From: Rhodospirillaceae bacterium
GTDB lineage: Bacteria; Pseudomonadota; Alphaproteobacteria; UBA8366; GCA-2717185
Assembly: GCA_002717185.1 (NCBI GenBank)
Contig: PBDC01000017.1
Coordinates: forward strand, 1 to 28,978
Direction: 5' to 3'
Length of the DNA: 28,978 bases
The position numbers were made by a program, and so were the translations under genes. Below the pieces are notes generated by a model. That model did no database searches. It was not told the origin of the DNA and saw nothing but the letters and a program-made list of their open reading frames with translations. Positions 8,349 through 16,264 of this stretch are shown here, piece after piece. The number at the start of each line of letters is the position of its first letter. The first letter of the stretch is position 1.

Positions 8349-9476
8349 ATGAGCAATCAGGAACCCTATTTGCTGACCCCTGGACCACTGACTACGTCGC
8401 AGGAAACTAAGGAAGCAATGCTGCGCGATTGGGGCTCGCGCGATATGGCTTTCATCGACATCAACCAGCAGGTCCGAGAACGGTTGGTCGTGATGGCGGG
8501 CGGTGACGACGCATTTACCTGTGTGCCATTGCAAGGCAGCGGGACGTTTGCAGTCGAGGCTATGCTGGCGACCTTTCTACCGCGCGACGGCAAGCTACTG
8601 ATCCTGATAAATGGTGCCTACGGTCACCGCATAGCGACGATCTGCGACTATCTTGGACGTCAATACGTGACCCATGAGACCTCGGAGGTCACTCCTCCCG
8701 ACGCGGCGGAGGTCGACACGCTGCTCAAGCAAGACGCGTCGATCACCCATGTTGCGATTATCCATTGCGAGACCACGTCCGGTATCCTCAATCCGTTGGG
8801 TGAAATCGCTGAGACGGTTGCAAAGCACAACCGGCGTTTGCTGGTCGATTCTATGAGTGCCTTTGGTGCGCTGGAGATCGATGTTGCGGCGCTACCGTGC
8901 GAGGCGATGGCCGCGTCCTCGAACAAATGCATAGAAGGCGCGCCGGGGATAGGCTTTGTCATCTGTCGCACCGATGCGTTGGGATTGGCGAAGGAAAACT
9001 CCCATTCGCTCAGCCTCGATTTGCACAATCAATGGGAGGTGATGGAGAGAAATGCGCAATGGCGGTTCACCCCGCCGACACACGTGATGGCAGCATTTCA
9101 TCAGGCTTTGATCGAGCATGCGGCAGAAGGCGGGGTGACAGGCCGTGGCGCCCGCTACAGGCGCAACTGCGATGTCCTGATTAAGGGGATGAGCGAATTG
9201 GGGTTTGTGCCGCTGCTGCCTGAAAGGTTGCGGGCGCCGATCATCATCACGTTTCATATGCCAGCCGATACGGCCTTTGTGTTTCAGGAATTTTACGACC
9301 GCCTGTCAAAAAAAGGGTACATTATCTATCCGGGCAAGCTAACCGTGGCGGAAAGCTTCCGTGTTGGCTGTATCGGCCGGATCGATGAGACGGTGATCCG
9401 TGGCGCGCTAGTGGCAATGGGCGAAACGCTGGACGAGATGGGTGTTAGGGATTGCGGCCTTGCTCAATTGGCGTAG
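8349..9476 (+). CDS. phnW: 2-aminoethylphosphonate:pyruvate aminotransferase
   Basis: A 375-residue class V PLP aminotransferase that converts 2-aminoethylphosphonate plus pyruvate to phosphonoacetaldehyde plus alanine. The family N-terminus LLTPGPLTTS follows ATG 8349; a GTG three codons upstream is possible. LRDWGSRD (25-32), LQGSGTFAVEA (61-71), D167 in LVDSMSAFG and the Schiff-base lysine K193 in SSNKCIEGAPG are all present. The C-terminal GYIIYPGKLT and FRVGCIGRI are characteristic of PhnW. The next gene, after 33 bases on the same strand, is phosphonoacetate hydrolase, so the downstream fate is oxidation to phosphonoacetate rather than PhnX cleavage. Confidence 0.95.
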   Translation: MSNQEPYLLTPGPLTTSQETKEAMLRDWGSRDMAFIDINQQVRERLVVMAGGDDAFTCVPLQGSGTFAVEAMLATFLPRDGKLLILINGAYGHRIATICDYLGRQYVTHETSEVTPPDAAEVDTLLKQDASITHVAIIHCETTSGILNPLGEIAETVAKHNRRLLVDSMSAFGALEIDVAALPCEAMAASSNKCIEGAPGIGFVICRTDALGLAKENSHSLSLDLHNQWEVMERNAQWRFTPPTHVMAAFHQALIEHAAEGGVTGRGARYRRNCDVLIKGMSELGFVPLLPERLRAPIIITFHMPADTAFVFQEFYDRLSKKGYIIYPGKLTVAESFRVGCIGRIDETVIRGALVAMGETLDEMGVRDCGLAQLA

Positions 9477-9509
9477 GCTGCCCTAAGCGCAATTGAAGGG
9501 AGTGCGGTC

Positions 9510-10769
9510 ATGGTTGGCAATCCGATTACCGTGAACGGTAAGGCCTACGCCTGGCCACAGGTACCGCTTGTCGTGGTTTGCATCGACGGGTCTGAACCGC
9601 ACTACATGGATGAAGCGATCGCCGCCGGCCGCATGCCCTGGTTGGCGCAAGTTCGAGATTCCGGTACCAACCGAATCGCTGACTGCGTCGTGCCCAGTTT
9701 CACCAATCCGAATAACATATCGATTGTGACCGGGATGCCGCCCTCCGTGCACGGGATTTCGGGAAATTTCTTCTACGACCGTGCGTCGGGCGAAGAAGTG
9801 ATGATGAACGACCCAAAATTAATGCGCTGCGATACCTTGCTTGCCAGATTTGCAGAGGCCGGCGCAAAGGTTGTGGTTGTGACCGCTAAGGAAAAGCTGC
9901 GGCGCCAACTTGGCAACAAGCTAGAGGGCATCTGCTTCTCCTCGGAACAGGCGGACAAAGCGACGCTCGAGGAAAATGGAATTGATGGTGTGGTTGAGAT
10001 GGTCGGCATGCCCGTACCGTCGGTTTACAGTGCTGAGTTGTCGGAGTTCATTTTCGCTGCTGGCGTAAAGATCATGGAGCGCGATCGTCCAGACATTATG
10101 TATCTGTCGACGACGGACTATATCCAACACAAACACGCGCCGGGCACTCCGGTCGCGAATGAATTCTACGCTATGATGGATGGTTACTGGGCGCAACTTG
10201 ACGGGTTGGGCTGCACGGTTGCGCTAACGGCCGACCATGGCATGAATGCCAAGCATGACCCGGATACCGGGAACGTCAATGTCGTCTATCTGCAGGACAT
10301 GATTGACCACTGGATTGGCGCTGGTAAGGCGCGAGTGATTCTGCCGATCACTGATCCTTACATTGTGCATCATGGCGCGCTGGGGTCCTACGCGACGATC
10401 TATCTGGACGATATTGTCGCAAAGGCGACGGTGACCGAAAAGTTGTCGGCGGTCGACGGTGTGCGCGAGGTGTTGAGCAATGCTGAAGCATGTACCCGCT
10501 TCGAATTGCCGCCAGAGCGGGTCGGCGACTTGGTCATCACGGGAGAACGACACATGACCTTGGGCAGTAGTGCCGACAAACATGATCTATCCGGCCTAAC
10601 GGAGCCGTTACGAAGCCATGGCGGCCCAACGGAGCAAAAAGTCCCGCTGATCGTGAACCGAGCGACGCCGGCGTTGCCTGCCTCCGCACCGCTGCGTAAT
10701 TTTAATGTCTTCGACGTGGCCTTGAACTATGTGGGTAAACCAGCGCAGACCGAGGGCGCAGCTAAGTAG
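9510..10769 (+). CDS. phnA: Phosphonoacetate hydrolase
   Basis: A 419-residue alkaline-phosphatase-superfamily enzyme that hydrolyses phosphonoacetate to acetate and phosphate. The two-zinc site is fully visible: D26 (CIDGSEP), nucleophile T65 (PSFTNPNN), D203 and H207 (TTDYIQHKH), D242 and H243 (TADHGM), and H370 (RSHGGPTE). Length and the TNPNN motif match PhnA of the PhnW-PhnY-PhnA pathway; this is not the unrelated E. coli protein of the same name. GGGAG precedes the start. It is probably co-transcribed with phnW. No phosphonoacetaldehyde dehydrogenase (PhnY) is encoded between or beside the two genes. Confidence 0.94.
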   Translation: MVGNPITVNGKAYAWPQVPLVVVCIDGSEPHYMDEAIAAGRMPWLAQVRDSGTNRIADCVVPSFTNPNNISIVTGMPPSVHGISGNFFYDRASGEEVMMNDPKLMRCDTLLARFAEAGAKVVVVTAKEKLRRQLGNKLEGICFSSEQADKATLEENGIDGVVEMVGMPVPSVYSAELSEFIFAAGVKIMERDRPDIMYLSTTDYIQHKHAPGTPVANEFYAMMDGYWAQLDGLGCTVALTADHGMNAKHDPDTGNVNVVYLQDMIDHWIGAGKARVILPITDPYIVHHGALGSYATIYLDDIVAKATVTEKLSAVDGVREVLSNAEACTRFELPPERVGDLVITGERHMTLGSSADKHDLSGLTEPLRSHGGPTEQKVPLIVNRATPALPASAPLRNFNVFDVALNYVGKPAQTEGAAK

Positions 10770-11093
10770 AATGCGATAGTGCGACTCGCCTCTGTTCGTG
10801 CGGACGCGTCCTGCAGAAATTGCGTGGATATTCGGCGCACCCTGCGTTTGCAGTAAAAATAGAAGGTGCTAGCCTCGCCGACTATGTCGCCATCGGCCAT
10901 ATGCGGCCGGTTTGGTCGTACCAGCTCGCCAGTCCGTGAGTGACTCGATCGGAATTTTGTTCATCTGTAGTAACTTTGCGCCGCATAGACTGAGATCGTG
11001 AGGCGGTCTCCCATAGTTAGCGATCGTAGAGAAGTGAACGCCGTAGATCTATCAGATGCCCTACAAGGGAGCAAAGTGCTTGCAAGGTGGCGG
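10770..11093. other. Convergent intergenic region, no gene seen
   Basis: 324 bases between the ends of phnA (plus) and the phosphodiesterase (minus). Frames are short and frequently stopped. I see no RNA gene, no repeat, and no hairpin followed by a T-run that would make a convincing terminator. Confidence 0.5.
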
Positions 11094-11813
11094 TCACAGA
11101 AGCCGGTCGGGGTAGTCGCTGATCAATGTTCCGGCGCCCCAAGTAAACAGACGGTCGCCCAAACTGCGATCGTTCACCGTAAAAACATTCAGTTGGTAAC
11201 CGGCACGGCGGACCTGCTCCACGTCGGATGCACTTAGCCGTCGGTGGGCGCAATGCAGTGCAGTGCAACCAAAATCGCGCATCTGTTGTCCCCAAGCTCG
11301 GGTTAGTTTGTGCACGAGAAGCGCCCTGTCAAACTGGGGTGCAACGTCGCGGGCTGCCGCCAAGGCCTCGGTTTTGAAGCTGGATAAAATCGGTGGTGGG
11401 AGCGTTGACGGCCATTGCTCGCGTAGCAGGCGGGCGACCACTGAACCGGTTTCTAATTCATGGCCTGGCGAAGGTTTAATCTCAACGTTGGCGCCGAGCC
11501 CTAGCGACGCGAGCAGTTGAATAGCTTGTTCCAAAGTCGGCACGGGTTCGTCAAAAAAACTATCGGAAAACCAGCTACCAGCATCGAGAGTGACAAGCCT
11601 GTCAGCGGTTTGGGCGTCGACCGCACCCTCGCCATCGGTTGTGCGGTCAAGCGTATCGTCATGTATTAGAATAGGGGTTCGGTCGGCTGACAGATGCACG
11701 TCGAACTCAACCCACCGGACACCCAACTGTGCTGCCATCCTCAATGCCGCGAGGGTGTTCTCTGGCGCATGACCGGCGGCACCCCGATGGCCCATGATCC
11801 GAGGTAGGTTCAC
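11094..11813 (-). CDS. Glycerophosphodiester phosphodiesterase
   Basis: A 239-residue GDPD-family TIM-barrel enzyme, cytosolic because no signal peptide is present (UgpQ-like). It hydrolyses glycerophosphodiesters to glycerol-3-phosphate and an alcohol. Catalytic and metal residues are in place: H9-R10 (GHRG), E18-N19 (APENT), E36 and D38 (VEFDVH), H51 (IHDDTLDRTTDG), and a later VEIKP. The C-terminus NVFTVND...ISDYPDRLL is typical. The start is a GTG at 11813 with GGAG upstream in the transcript; the internal ATG at 11795 would remove six residues and lacks a ribosome binding site. It stands alone, convergent to phnA. A link to phosphorus scavenging with the phn genes is possible but unproven. 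Confidence 0.9.
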   Translation of the reverse strand: MNLPRIMGHRGAAGHAPENTLAALRMAAQLGVRWVEFDVHLSADRTPILIHDDTLDRTTDGEGAVDAQTADRLVTLDAGSWFSDSFFDEPVPTLEQAIQLLASLGLGANVEIKPSPGHELETGSVVARLLREQWPSTLPPPILSSFKTEALAAARDVAPQFDRALLVHKLTRAWGQQMRDFGCTALHCAHRRLSASDVEQVRRAGYQLNVFTVNDRSLGDRLFTWGAGTLISDYPDRLL

Positions 11814-12501
11814 GTTTTACGGCTCCGGAACTTCAATAGTTCAGGGGATTTTGGCCGGCTGCGCAGGTGCGATTTTTTCTCCTACCGCCCCCTTGACGAA
11901 TCCCTATGACCTTGGAGGTGGCGCCCGCTGCAACCGGCCAAATTATTTGGACAATCCGCTGGATTTGGAGCGTCCTTCATTCACGTTACTATTTCTGAAT
12001 AGCATTAAGGAGGGCTATAGCAAAGGCCGAATCTTGAGTCTTTGCAGCAGGTTAGAGTCAGTTTGTCAGGGTGCTGATAAATGTAAGCGCAGTAGGGCAA
12101 CAATATCGCCCCTTTGGCCAGCGGAACGGGCTATTGGGTAGCAATGGGGTAACATCGCAGCATACGCCGCACGGGTTGCAGGCTAGCACCGGATAACCGT
12201 GCCTGTGCTCATGATGAGCAAGTTATTGGCGATATTGTTGTTGATGCCATTGCCGACATCGAGGTCCGCGGTGCGCGATAATTCGGCCTGAACCGAGACC
12301 GAAGGTTTTGTCGCTGAGGCTCCGAACCTTGTAATGTTCATCCCTTTTTCTCACAAAGTCGCTTGGGCGCCGCTATGGCTGAACCTTGCATCGCTTGCCG
12401 CCAATTTGAGGGCGTGTATTTGGGAAGCTGGTCTTCTTGGGCGTTATCGGCACTCTATGCACCTTCGGTCGTGGGTTGCGATCAATGACAGAACGTTAGT
12501 G
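11814..12501. other. Long intergenic region with no confident gene
   Basis: 688 bases between the phosphodiesterase start and the end of the membrane-motor operon. Long forward frames overlapping both neighbours have no recognisable protein character. On the minus strand 12341-12183 encodes a possible 52-residue protein ending in a V/I/N-rich stretch (DLDVGNGINNN); it has only a poor ribosome binding site and an in-frame stop just upstream. An imperfect inverted repeat (GCACGG(G)TT / AACCGTGC) lies at 12169-12202. No tRNA or rRNA was recognised. Confidence 0.45.
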
Positions 12502-13029
12502 CTATATACGTTGTTTTCTCGGGTCCGGCACTTCAGGTGCCTGCTCTTCGAACGGCGGCACCTTGGTTGGAGGCACGGGAGGAGGGATGATCTCGATATT
12601 CAGATTGCCCAGCTCCTCCAGTGATTTCGGCGAGAAAGGTGTCGCAATGGTCACTGTTGATCCGCGCGAGGTCGCGTCGTCGACCGCCTGCTCCAATCGT
12701 TCGGCTAGCTCCTGACGCCAGGGTAGAGTGTAATAGCGTGGTTTCGTAGAGTTTTCGAGCTGCAACCATAGATAAATGGCTTCGCCTTCTTCGAAGCTGG
12801 CGCCGAGCACGACCGCGCTCAATGCCTCGCGTTCGAACCATTCGAAATCGATCGGTTTTGGCCGGCTCAACAGCTCCGTTAGTTGAACGTAGCCCAGCGG
12901 CATCAGCAAAGCGGAGGCGATCAGGGCAACGACTCGGATCGCTGTGCGACGTGGCGACCAGATAGCGATTGCGGCGAGTAAAGCGAACAAAGCGACCGTA
13001 CTGGCGAAGAAATAGATGAGGAACTCCAT
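12502..13029 (-). CDS. Membrane protein of unknown function, third gene of ExbB/ExbD-like operon
   Basis: A 175-residue protein I do not recognise. Two hydrophobic helices are visible, about residues 4-24 and 33-52. They are followed by a soluble domain with LSAVVLGASFEEGEAIYLWLQL (70-91), a helical LAERLEQAVDDA segment, and STVTIATPFSPK. The C-terminal tail is rich in proline (IIPPPVPPTKVPP, then acidic residues), a composition seen in proteins that span or contact the periplasm, such as TonB. Its ATG overlaps the stop of the ExbD-like gene (TAATG), so it is translationally coupled and probably part of the same complex. A role as the effector or linker of the motor is inference only. Confidence 0.75.
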   Translation of the reverse strand: MEFLIYFFASTVALFALLAAIAIWSPRRTAIRVVALIASALLMPLGYVQLTELLSRPKPIDFEWFEREALSAVVLGASFEEGEAIYLWLQLENSTKPRYYTLPWRQELAERLEQAVDDATSRGSTVTIATPFSPKSLEELGNLNIEIIPPPVPPTKVPPFEEQAPEVPDPRKQRI

Positions 13030-13628
13030 TACATGGGCTCCGTGATTAGACGTCGGCGGAGCGTTGTAACACTATCTTTGACCAACTCGCCCTTGTTGGT
13101 GAGGCGGAAGCGGAAAGCGGTCTCTTCTTGGTGGCGGTGCTTGAGCTTGACCTGGGTTTTCAAAATTTGTTTGGTCTGTTCCAGCTCTTTACGCACGCTG
13201 ACGACGACCGTAGCAGGGACAGTCATGCCAGGTGGAACCGGTCCGTACATGTGGACATTGACGATATATTCACCCGAAGGGATGCCTCGGCTGTAGGCAA
13301 CCTCGTAATTCTTTTCCGTCGCGTCACCCTCGGTGCCTAGATCGTCGCGCAGCAGGTTGAAGACCCGGTTACCGAGGTTCCAGAATCCGACTGGTGTAGA
13401 GTCGGGTCCCATGACCCACAAATCCACATCGACGGCCTGGTTGGTTGGCCAATGAAGCTCGACGATGACGTTGCCGGGCGCCTTGTGGTCCTCAGCTTCG
13501 ACCTCGGACTTCCGTAGATGTGGCAGCAGCATGACGACCATCGCCACAAAGCCGATCAGGGCGAGTAAAATTACATCGCGGAAGACGGTCCCAGTGGAGT
13601 CTTCTTCGAAGTCTTCAAGCTCTTTCAC
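13029..13628 (-). CDS. ExbD-like inner-membrane protein with YfaP/DUF2135-like periplasmic domain
   Basis: A 199-residue protein with a short cytoplasmic N-terminus (acidic, residues 1-16) and one membrane helix at about 17-36. D18 sits at the helix start (FRDVILLALIGF), the position of the proton-carrying aspartate in ExbD/TolR/MotB. After the helix the usual ExbD periplasmic fold is absent. Residues 53-145 instead look like a beta-sandwich of YfaP/DUF2135 type: VIVELHWPTNQAVDVDLWVMGP, then IPSGEYIVNVHMYGP. The C-terminal part is basic and helical. The GTG start at 13628 is supported by AGGAG six bases before it and by a 14-base overlap with the ExbB-like gene. Domain assignment of the periplasmic part rests on pattern resemblance. 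Confidence 0.75.
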   Translation of the reverse strand: MKELEDFEEDSTGTVFRDVILLALIGFVAMVVMLLPHLRKSEVEAEDHKAPGNVIVELHWPTNQAVDVDLWVMGPDSTPVGFWNLGNRVFNLLRDDLGTEGDATEKNYEVAYSRGIPSGEYIVNVHMYGPVPPGMTVPATVVVSVRKELEQTKQILKTQVKLKHRHQEETAFRFRLTNKGELVKDSVTTLRRRLITEPM

Positions 13629-14256
13629 GCGCTTCTCCTAGCTCGATGATCGCGCCGATTAGGCTGACCACACCGCTTGTCAGAAGTCGGTGGTTGATAA
13701 TCAGCCAGACGTAGAGGACGGCGCCGACCAGGGTCGTATAAAGCGCGACCGACATGCCGTTGATCAGCGTCGCCACCATCTCGGCAACGCTGTCGATTTC
13801 CGTCGCCGAATCCGGATCGACACCGGACAACGCGATGATGAAACCAATGACGGTGCCAATCAGGCCCAGGAAAACCAGCCCATTGGCAAGGTGGCGGATC
13901 ACCGCAACGTTTGTTCCCATCTTTAATTGTAAGGCCGAGGCGCCGAGTGCTTTGCTGTCCGCCCCGCCACCATAGATTGTTGCGAGATATTTCGCGGCGC
14001 GCGATCCCTCCTTCGGGTCGCCGCTGCGGATGTCATTTAACTCGATGCTCGTCTGCCAAATCCGCTTGCCGCAAGTGAAAAGGCTGAACAGAAACACGAT
14101 GAAAATGCCAAGCGATAGCTCCATTGTGACTGGCACAAAAATACCGTCTAGCCAGCCCTGCAGCCACGCGGCCAGCAATAGAGCCAGCGCTACGATATTG
14201 GCCAGCAAGAACCGCAAGAACAGCAGGTATCGGTGTGGTTTTGAAATCAGCTCCAT
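13615..14256 (-). CDS. MotA/TolQ/ExbB-family proton channel protein
   Basis: A 213-residue inner-membrane protein with four hydrophobic segments near residues 11-32, 42-62, 123-144 and 166-189. The third and fourth carry the family signature: LVFLGLIGTVIGFIIALSG, then NGMSVALYTTLVGAV, containing the conserved TVxG and ALxTTxxG patterns of ExbB/TolQ/MotA. It would form the stator pore with the ExbD-like subunit encoded next. AGGAG lies upstream of ATG 14256. Length and topology fit ExbB/TolQ rather than MotA or ZorA. No TonB, TolA or Pal gene lies nearby, so its energised partner is unknown. Confidence 0.85.
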   Translation of the reverse strand: MELISKPHRYLLFLRFLLANIVALALLLAAWLQGWLDGIFVPVTMELSLGIFIVFLFSLFTCGKRIWQTSIELNDIRSGDPKEGSRAAKYLATIYGGGADSKALGASALQLKMGTNVAVIRHLANGLVFLGLIGTVIGFIIALSGVDPDSATEIDSVAEMVATLINGMSVALYTTLVGAVLYVWLIINHRLLTSGVVSLIGAIIELGEARERA

Positions 14257-14470
14257 TTTCGTTTTGACTCCTGATCTATCGCGCTACGCATAAAAGTGCA
14301 CGGCGCGTACCATAGCGACCGCCAAAAACATATGTAGTATGGATTAAGTTTTCAGAAGTCGGCATGAAATATGACGAAGTCGTTATCTGGGCTAGCATCG
14401 TCGTCTGTATGGTTGATGTTGGGTTCAATTTGGGAAATCGTCAGTTCAACGAGAACAGGGGGGACGAATT
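14257..14470. promoter_or_regulatory. Divergent region between motor operon and cupin gene
   Basis: 214 bases that must hold the promoters of the minus-strand motor operon and the plus-strand cupin gene. AGGAG for the operon and AGGGGGGA (near 14456-14463) for the cupin are visible. No clear sigma70 boxes or palindromic operator could be assigned. Confidence 0.35.
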
Positions 14471-14848
14471 ATGCAAGTGGTGACTTTGGACGACATTCCA
14501 CATGAGGATTTAGGCGAGGCAACGCCGATTGCTGGCTGGTGCGGTGGATCGGTGACCCGGTCGCGGCAGACGATTATCCCGGCTGGCGAGTCTGGCAACT
14601 ACAACTGCAGCGTAGTCAATTTTACCAATGGTTCGACCACGGGCTGGCACGTCCATGATTGCGACCAGATCTTGGTGGTTACGTCAGGAGCTGGAATCGT
14701 GGCGACCGAGGAAGAGGAAATCGAGATTACCGTCGGCGACGTGGTCCACATCAAGGCCGGGGAGAAGCACTGGCACGGCGCTAAGGCGGACACGACATTG
14801 GGTCATATCACGGTGACGGCCGTCGGTTCGAAGGCGATGTTCTTATAG
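14471..14848 (+). CDS. Small cupin-domain protein
   Basis: A 125-residue single-domain cupin. Motif 1 is GWHVHDCDQILVVTSGAG, giving H60 and H62 with Gln66 at the third ligand position, where glutamate is commoner. Motif 2 is GDVVHIKAGEKHWHGA, with H100 as the last likely ligand. Metal binding is likely, but the reaction is unknown; small cupins of this sort include decarboxylases, isomerases and dioxygenases. AGGGGGGA precedes the start. It lies upstream of a second, different cupin and a GST/CoA-transferase pair on the same strand. A perfect 14-base palindrome covers the stop codon. Confidence 0.82.
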   Translation: MQVVTLDDIPHEDLGEATPIAGWCGGSVTRSRQTIIPAGESGNYNCSVVNFTNGSTTGWHVHDCDQILVVTSGAGIVATEEEEIEITVGDVVHIKAGEKHWHGAKADTTLGHITVTAVGSKAMFL

Positions 14849-14857
14849 AATTCTATA
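14844..14857. repeat. Perfect 14-base palindrome overlapping the cupin stop codon
   Basis: TATAGAATTCTATA is a perfect palindrome that includes the TAG stop of the first cupin gene. It has no GC stem and no loop, so it is unlikely to be a terminator. A protein binding site for the downstream unit or chance are the alternatives. Confidence 0.4.
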
Positions 14858-15155
14858 CCCTTCATCGGAAATGAGCGCGATGCAGCAATTTAGAAACAGG
14901 CATTTAATAGCGGCGACCGCTTTCTGATGGCTTGGGCTCTATATTGAAAAATTCATTAGAGTAATCGTTGCACTTCTGATCTCGAGGATATGGAGAATGA
15001 CGAAGCCAAGCGCACAAGGCGGTGGCGCGACACCTTGCTTTATGTCATTTGAATTGGCTTGATTTACGGAGGTGCAGCGCAGGTCCGCGACGACGTCTAA
15101 CACGATGCCACCAGTTGTGGTGGTTCGTTCTCGATTTACAGCGAAGGATACAGCG
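14858..15155. other. Intergenic region between the two cupin genes
   Basis: About 300 bases without a supported gene. Frames running into the second cupin from 15072 have unlike composition and no ribosome binding site, so they were not used. A GAAGGA sequence at 15143-15148 sets the start of the next gene. Confidence 0.45.
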
Positions 15156-15506
15156 ATGGAAGCTATCCCTTACAATGCAGCGAAAATCCGAAACCGAGAA
15201 ACTTTGATGGAAGGTGCGGACATGCGCGTTCGAGTGCTCACACTTGACGCGGGCCAGTGCATACCCTGGCATTATCACAGTGAGATCACGGATTCTTTCG
15301 TCTGCCTGGAAGGTCCGATGGTGGTTGAGACGCGTGCGCCGCGTGCCGAGTACGTGCTGGGCGCGGGTAAACGCTGCGAGGTGCCGCCGAAGGTGGCGCA
15401 CTATGTCCATGGTCTGGATGAGGGCCCGTTCAAGTTCCTGATAGTCCAAGGGGTCGGCGTCTACGACAACATCGCGGTCGGCGTCGGGCGCAAGGGCCGG
15501 GGCTGA
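15156..15506 (+). CDS. Second small cupin-domain protein
   Basis: A 116-residue cupin starting at ATG 15156, chosen because GAAGGA lies 7 bases upstream and the fold begins here. Motif 1 is IPWHYHSEITDSFVCLEG (H39, H41, with E43 or D46 as acidic ligand). Motif 2 is CEVPPKVAHYVHG (H82). The pattern is of the general cupin_2 type. It is not a duplicate of the first cupin: apart from metal ligands the sequences differ. Function unknown. Two hairpins follow it before the GST gene. Confidence 0.8.
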   Translation: MEAIPYNAAKIRNRETLMEGADMRVRVLTLDAGQCIPWHYHSEITDSFVCLEGPMVVETRAPRAEYVLGAGKRCEVPPKVAHYVHGLDEGPFKFLIVQGVGVYDNIAVGVGRKGRG

Positions 15507-15558
15507 GACTGAAGCCCCCTTCCTACTGCCGCAAGGTTGCCCGCTTGCCAAGCGGGCA
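15499..15558 (+). terminator. Two stem-loops after the second cupin, possible terminator
   Basis: GGGGCT (15499-15504) pairs with AGCCCC (15513-15518) around the stop codon. Further on, TGCCCGCTT (15538-15546) pairs perfectly with AAGCGGGCA (15550-15558) across a 3-base loop. The second is a strong 9-bp stem but lacks a following T-run, so Rho-independent termination is uncertain. Confidence 0.4.
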
Positions 15559-15631
15559 TTGCAATCGCCATAGTTTCGGCGGCGCCAAGACGCTTTCACG
15601 AAATGTCCGCCCCTATATGGAGCCATCGGTG

Positions 15632-16264
15632 ATGACAAAACGAATCCTCTGGGGCGTCGGTTCCAGCCGCGCGCTCCGCGCCCACTGGGCACTAGTTTTT
15701 CTCGGTCTAGACTACGAAATACGGCCGATCCTGACGCGCACGCCGGCGATGGCGACGCCAGAATATCGCGCTGTTAATCCACGCGGTAAGATCCCGACAC
15801 TGGTCGATGGCGACCTTACGGTGACCGAAAGCCCGGCCATCGTGAACTATCTGGCGGAACGCTACAGCACACGGGAACGGCGGCTGATTCCCGAAGCGAT
15901 CGAACAACGCGCTTTATATTTCGAATGGATGTCCTTTATCTCCATGGAATTGGATGCGACCTCTCTCTATGTGTTGCGGCGACATGAGGGATTGCCAGAG
16001 ATCTATAGTCCGGCCCCGGAGGCGTGTTTAGCGGCCCGCGCCTATTTCGAGCGCATGATAAATGCGGCGGCAGTGCGTCTAGAGGACGGAAGGCGTTACC
16101 TGCTCGGCGAGGAATTTTTCGGCGTCGATATCCTGATGACGACCTGTTTGGACTGGGCGGTGAATTACGGGTTAGGTCTGCCTGAAGCCTTTGTGAACTA
16201 CCGAGAGCGCATTGATGACGAAGCATCGACCGCGCTCGCCCATCTTGCTAACGCGCCGACATGA
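15632..16264 (+). CDS. Glutathione S-transferase family protein
   Basis: A 210-residue cytosolic GST. ATG 15632 is chosen because the thioredoxin-like fold begins with TKRILWGVGSSRALRAH and GGAG lies about 9 bases before it; longer frames add unlikely residues. The glutathione-binding region is visible as GKIPTLVDGDLTVTES (residues 52-67, cis-Pro at 55, Glu66-Ser67). Ser11 and Ser12 are candidates for the activating residue. The all-helical C-terminal domain follows from about residue 88. The stop overlaps the CaiB start (ATGA), so the two are coupled; glutathione conjugation or isomerisation of a substrate that is also CoA-activated is a reasonable inference. Confidence 0.85.
   Translation: MTKRILWGVGSSRALRAHWALVFLGLDYEIRPILTRTPAMATPEYRAVNPRGKIPTLVDGDLTVTESPAIVNYLAERYSTRERRLIPEAIEQRALYFEWMSFISMELDATSLYVLRRHEGLPEIYSPAPEACLAARAYFERMINAAAVRLEDGRRYLLGEEFFGVDILMTTCLDWAVNYGLGLPEAFVNYRERIDDEASTALAHLANAPT

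Noticed and set aside
11794..12141. 115-codon forward frame
   Set aside because: Starts antisense inside the phosphodiesterase gene, has no ribosome binding site and no protein-like composition.
12334..12624. 96-codon forward frame
   Set aside because: Its second half is antisense to the operon's third gene, and it shows no recognisable features.
12502..14256. Zorya-type anti-phage defence system (ZorA/ZorB motor)
   Set aside because: The channel protein is ExbB-sized, the partner lacks a ZorB-like OmpA domain, and no ZorC, ZorD or ZorE gene is present.
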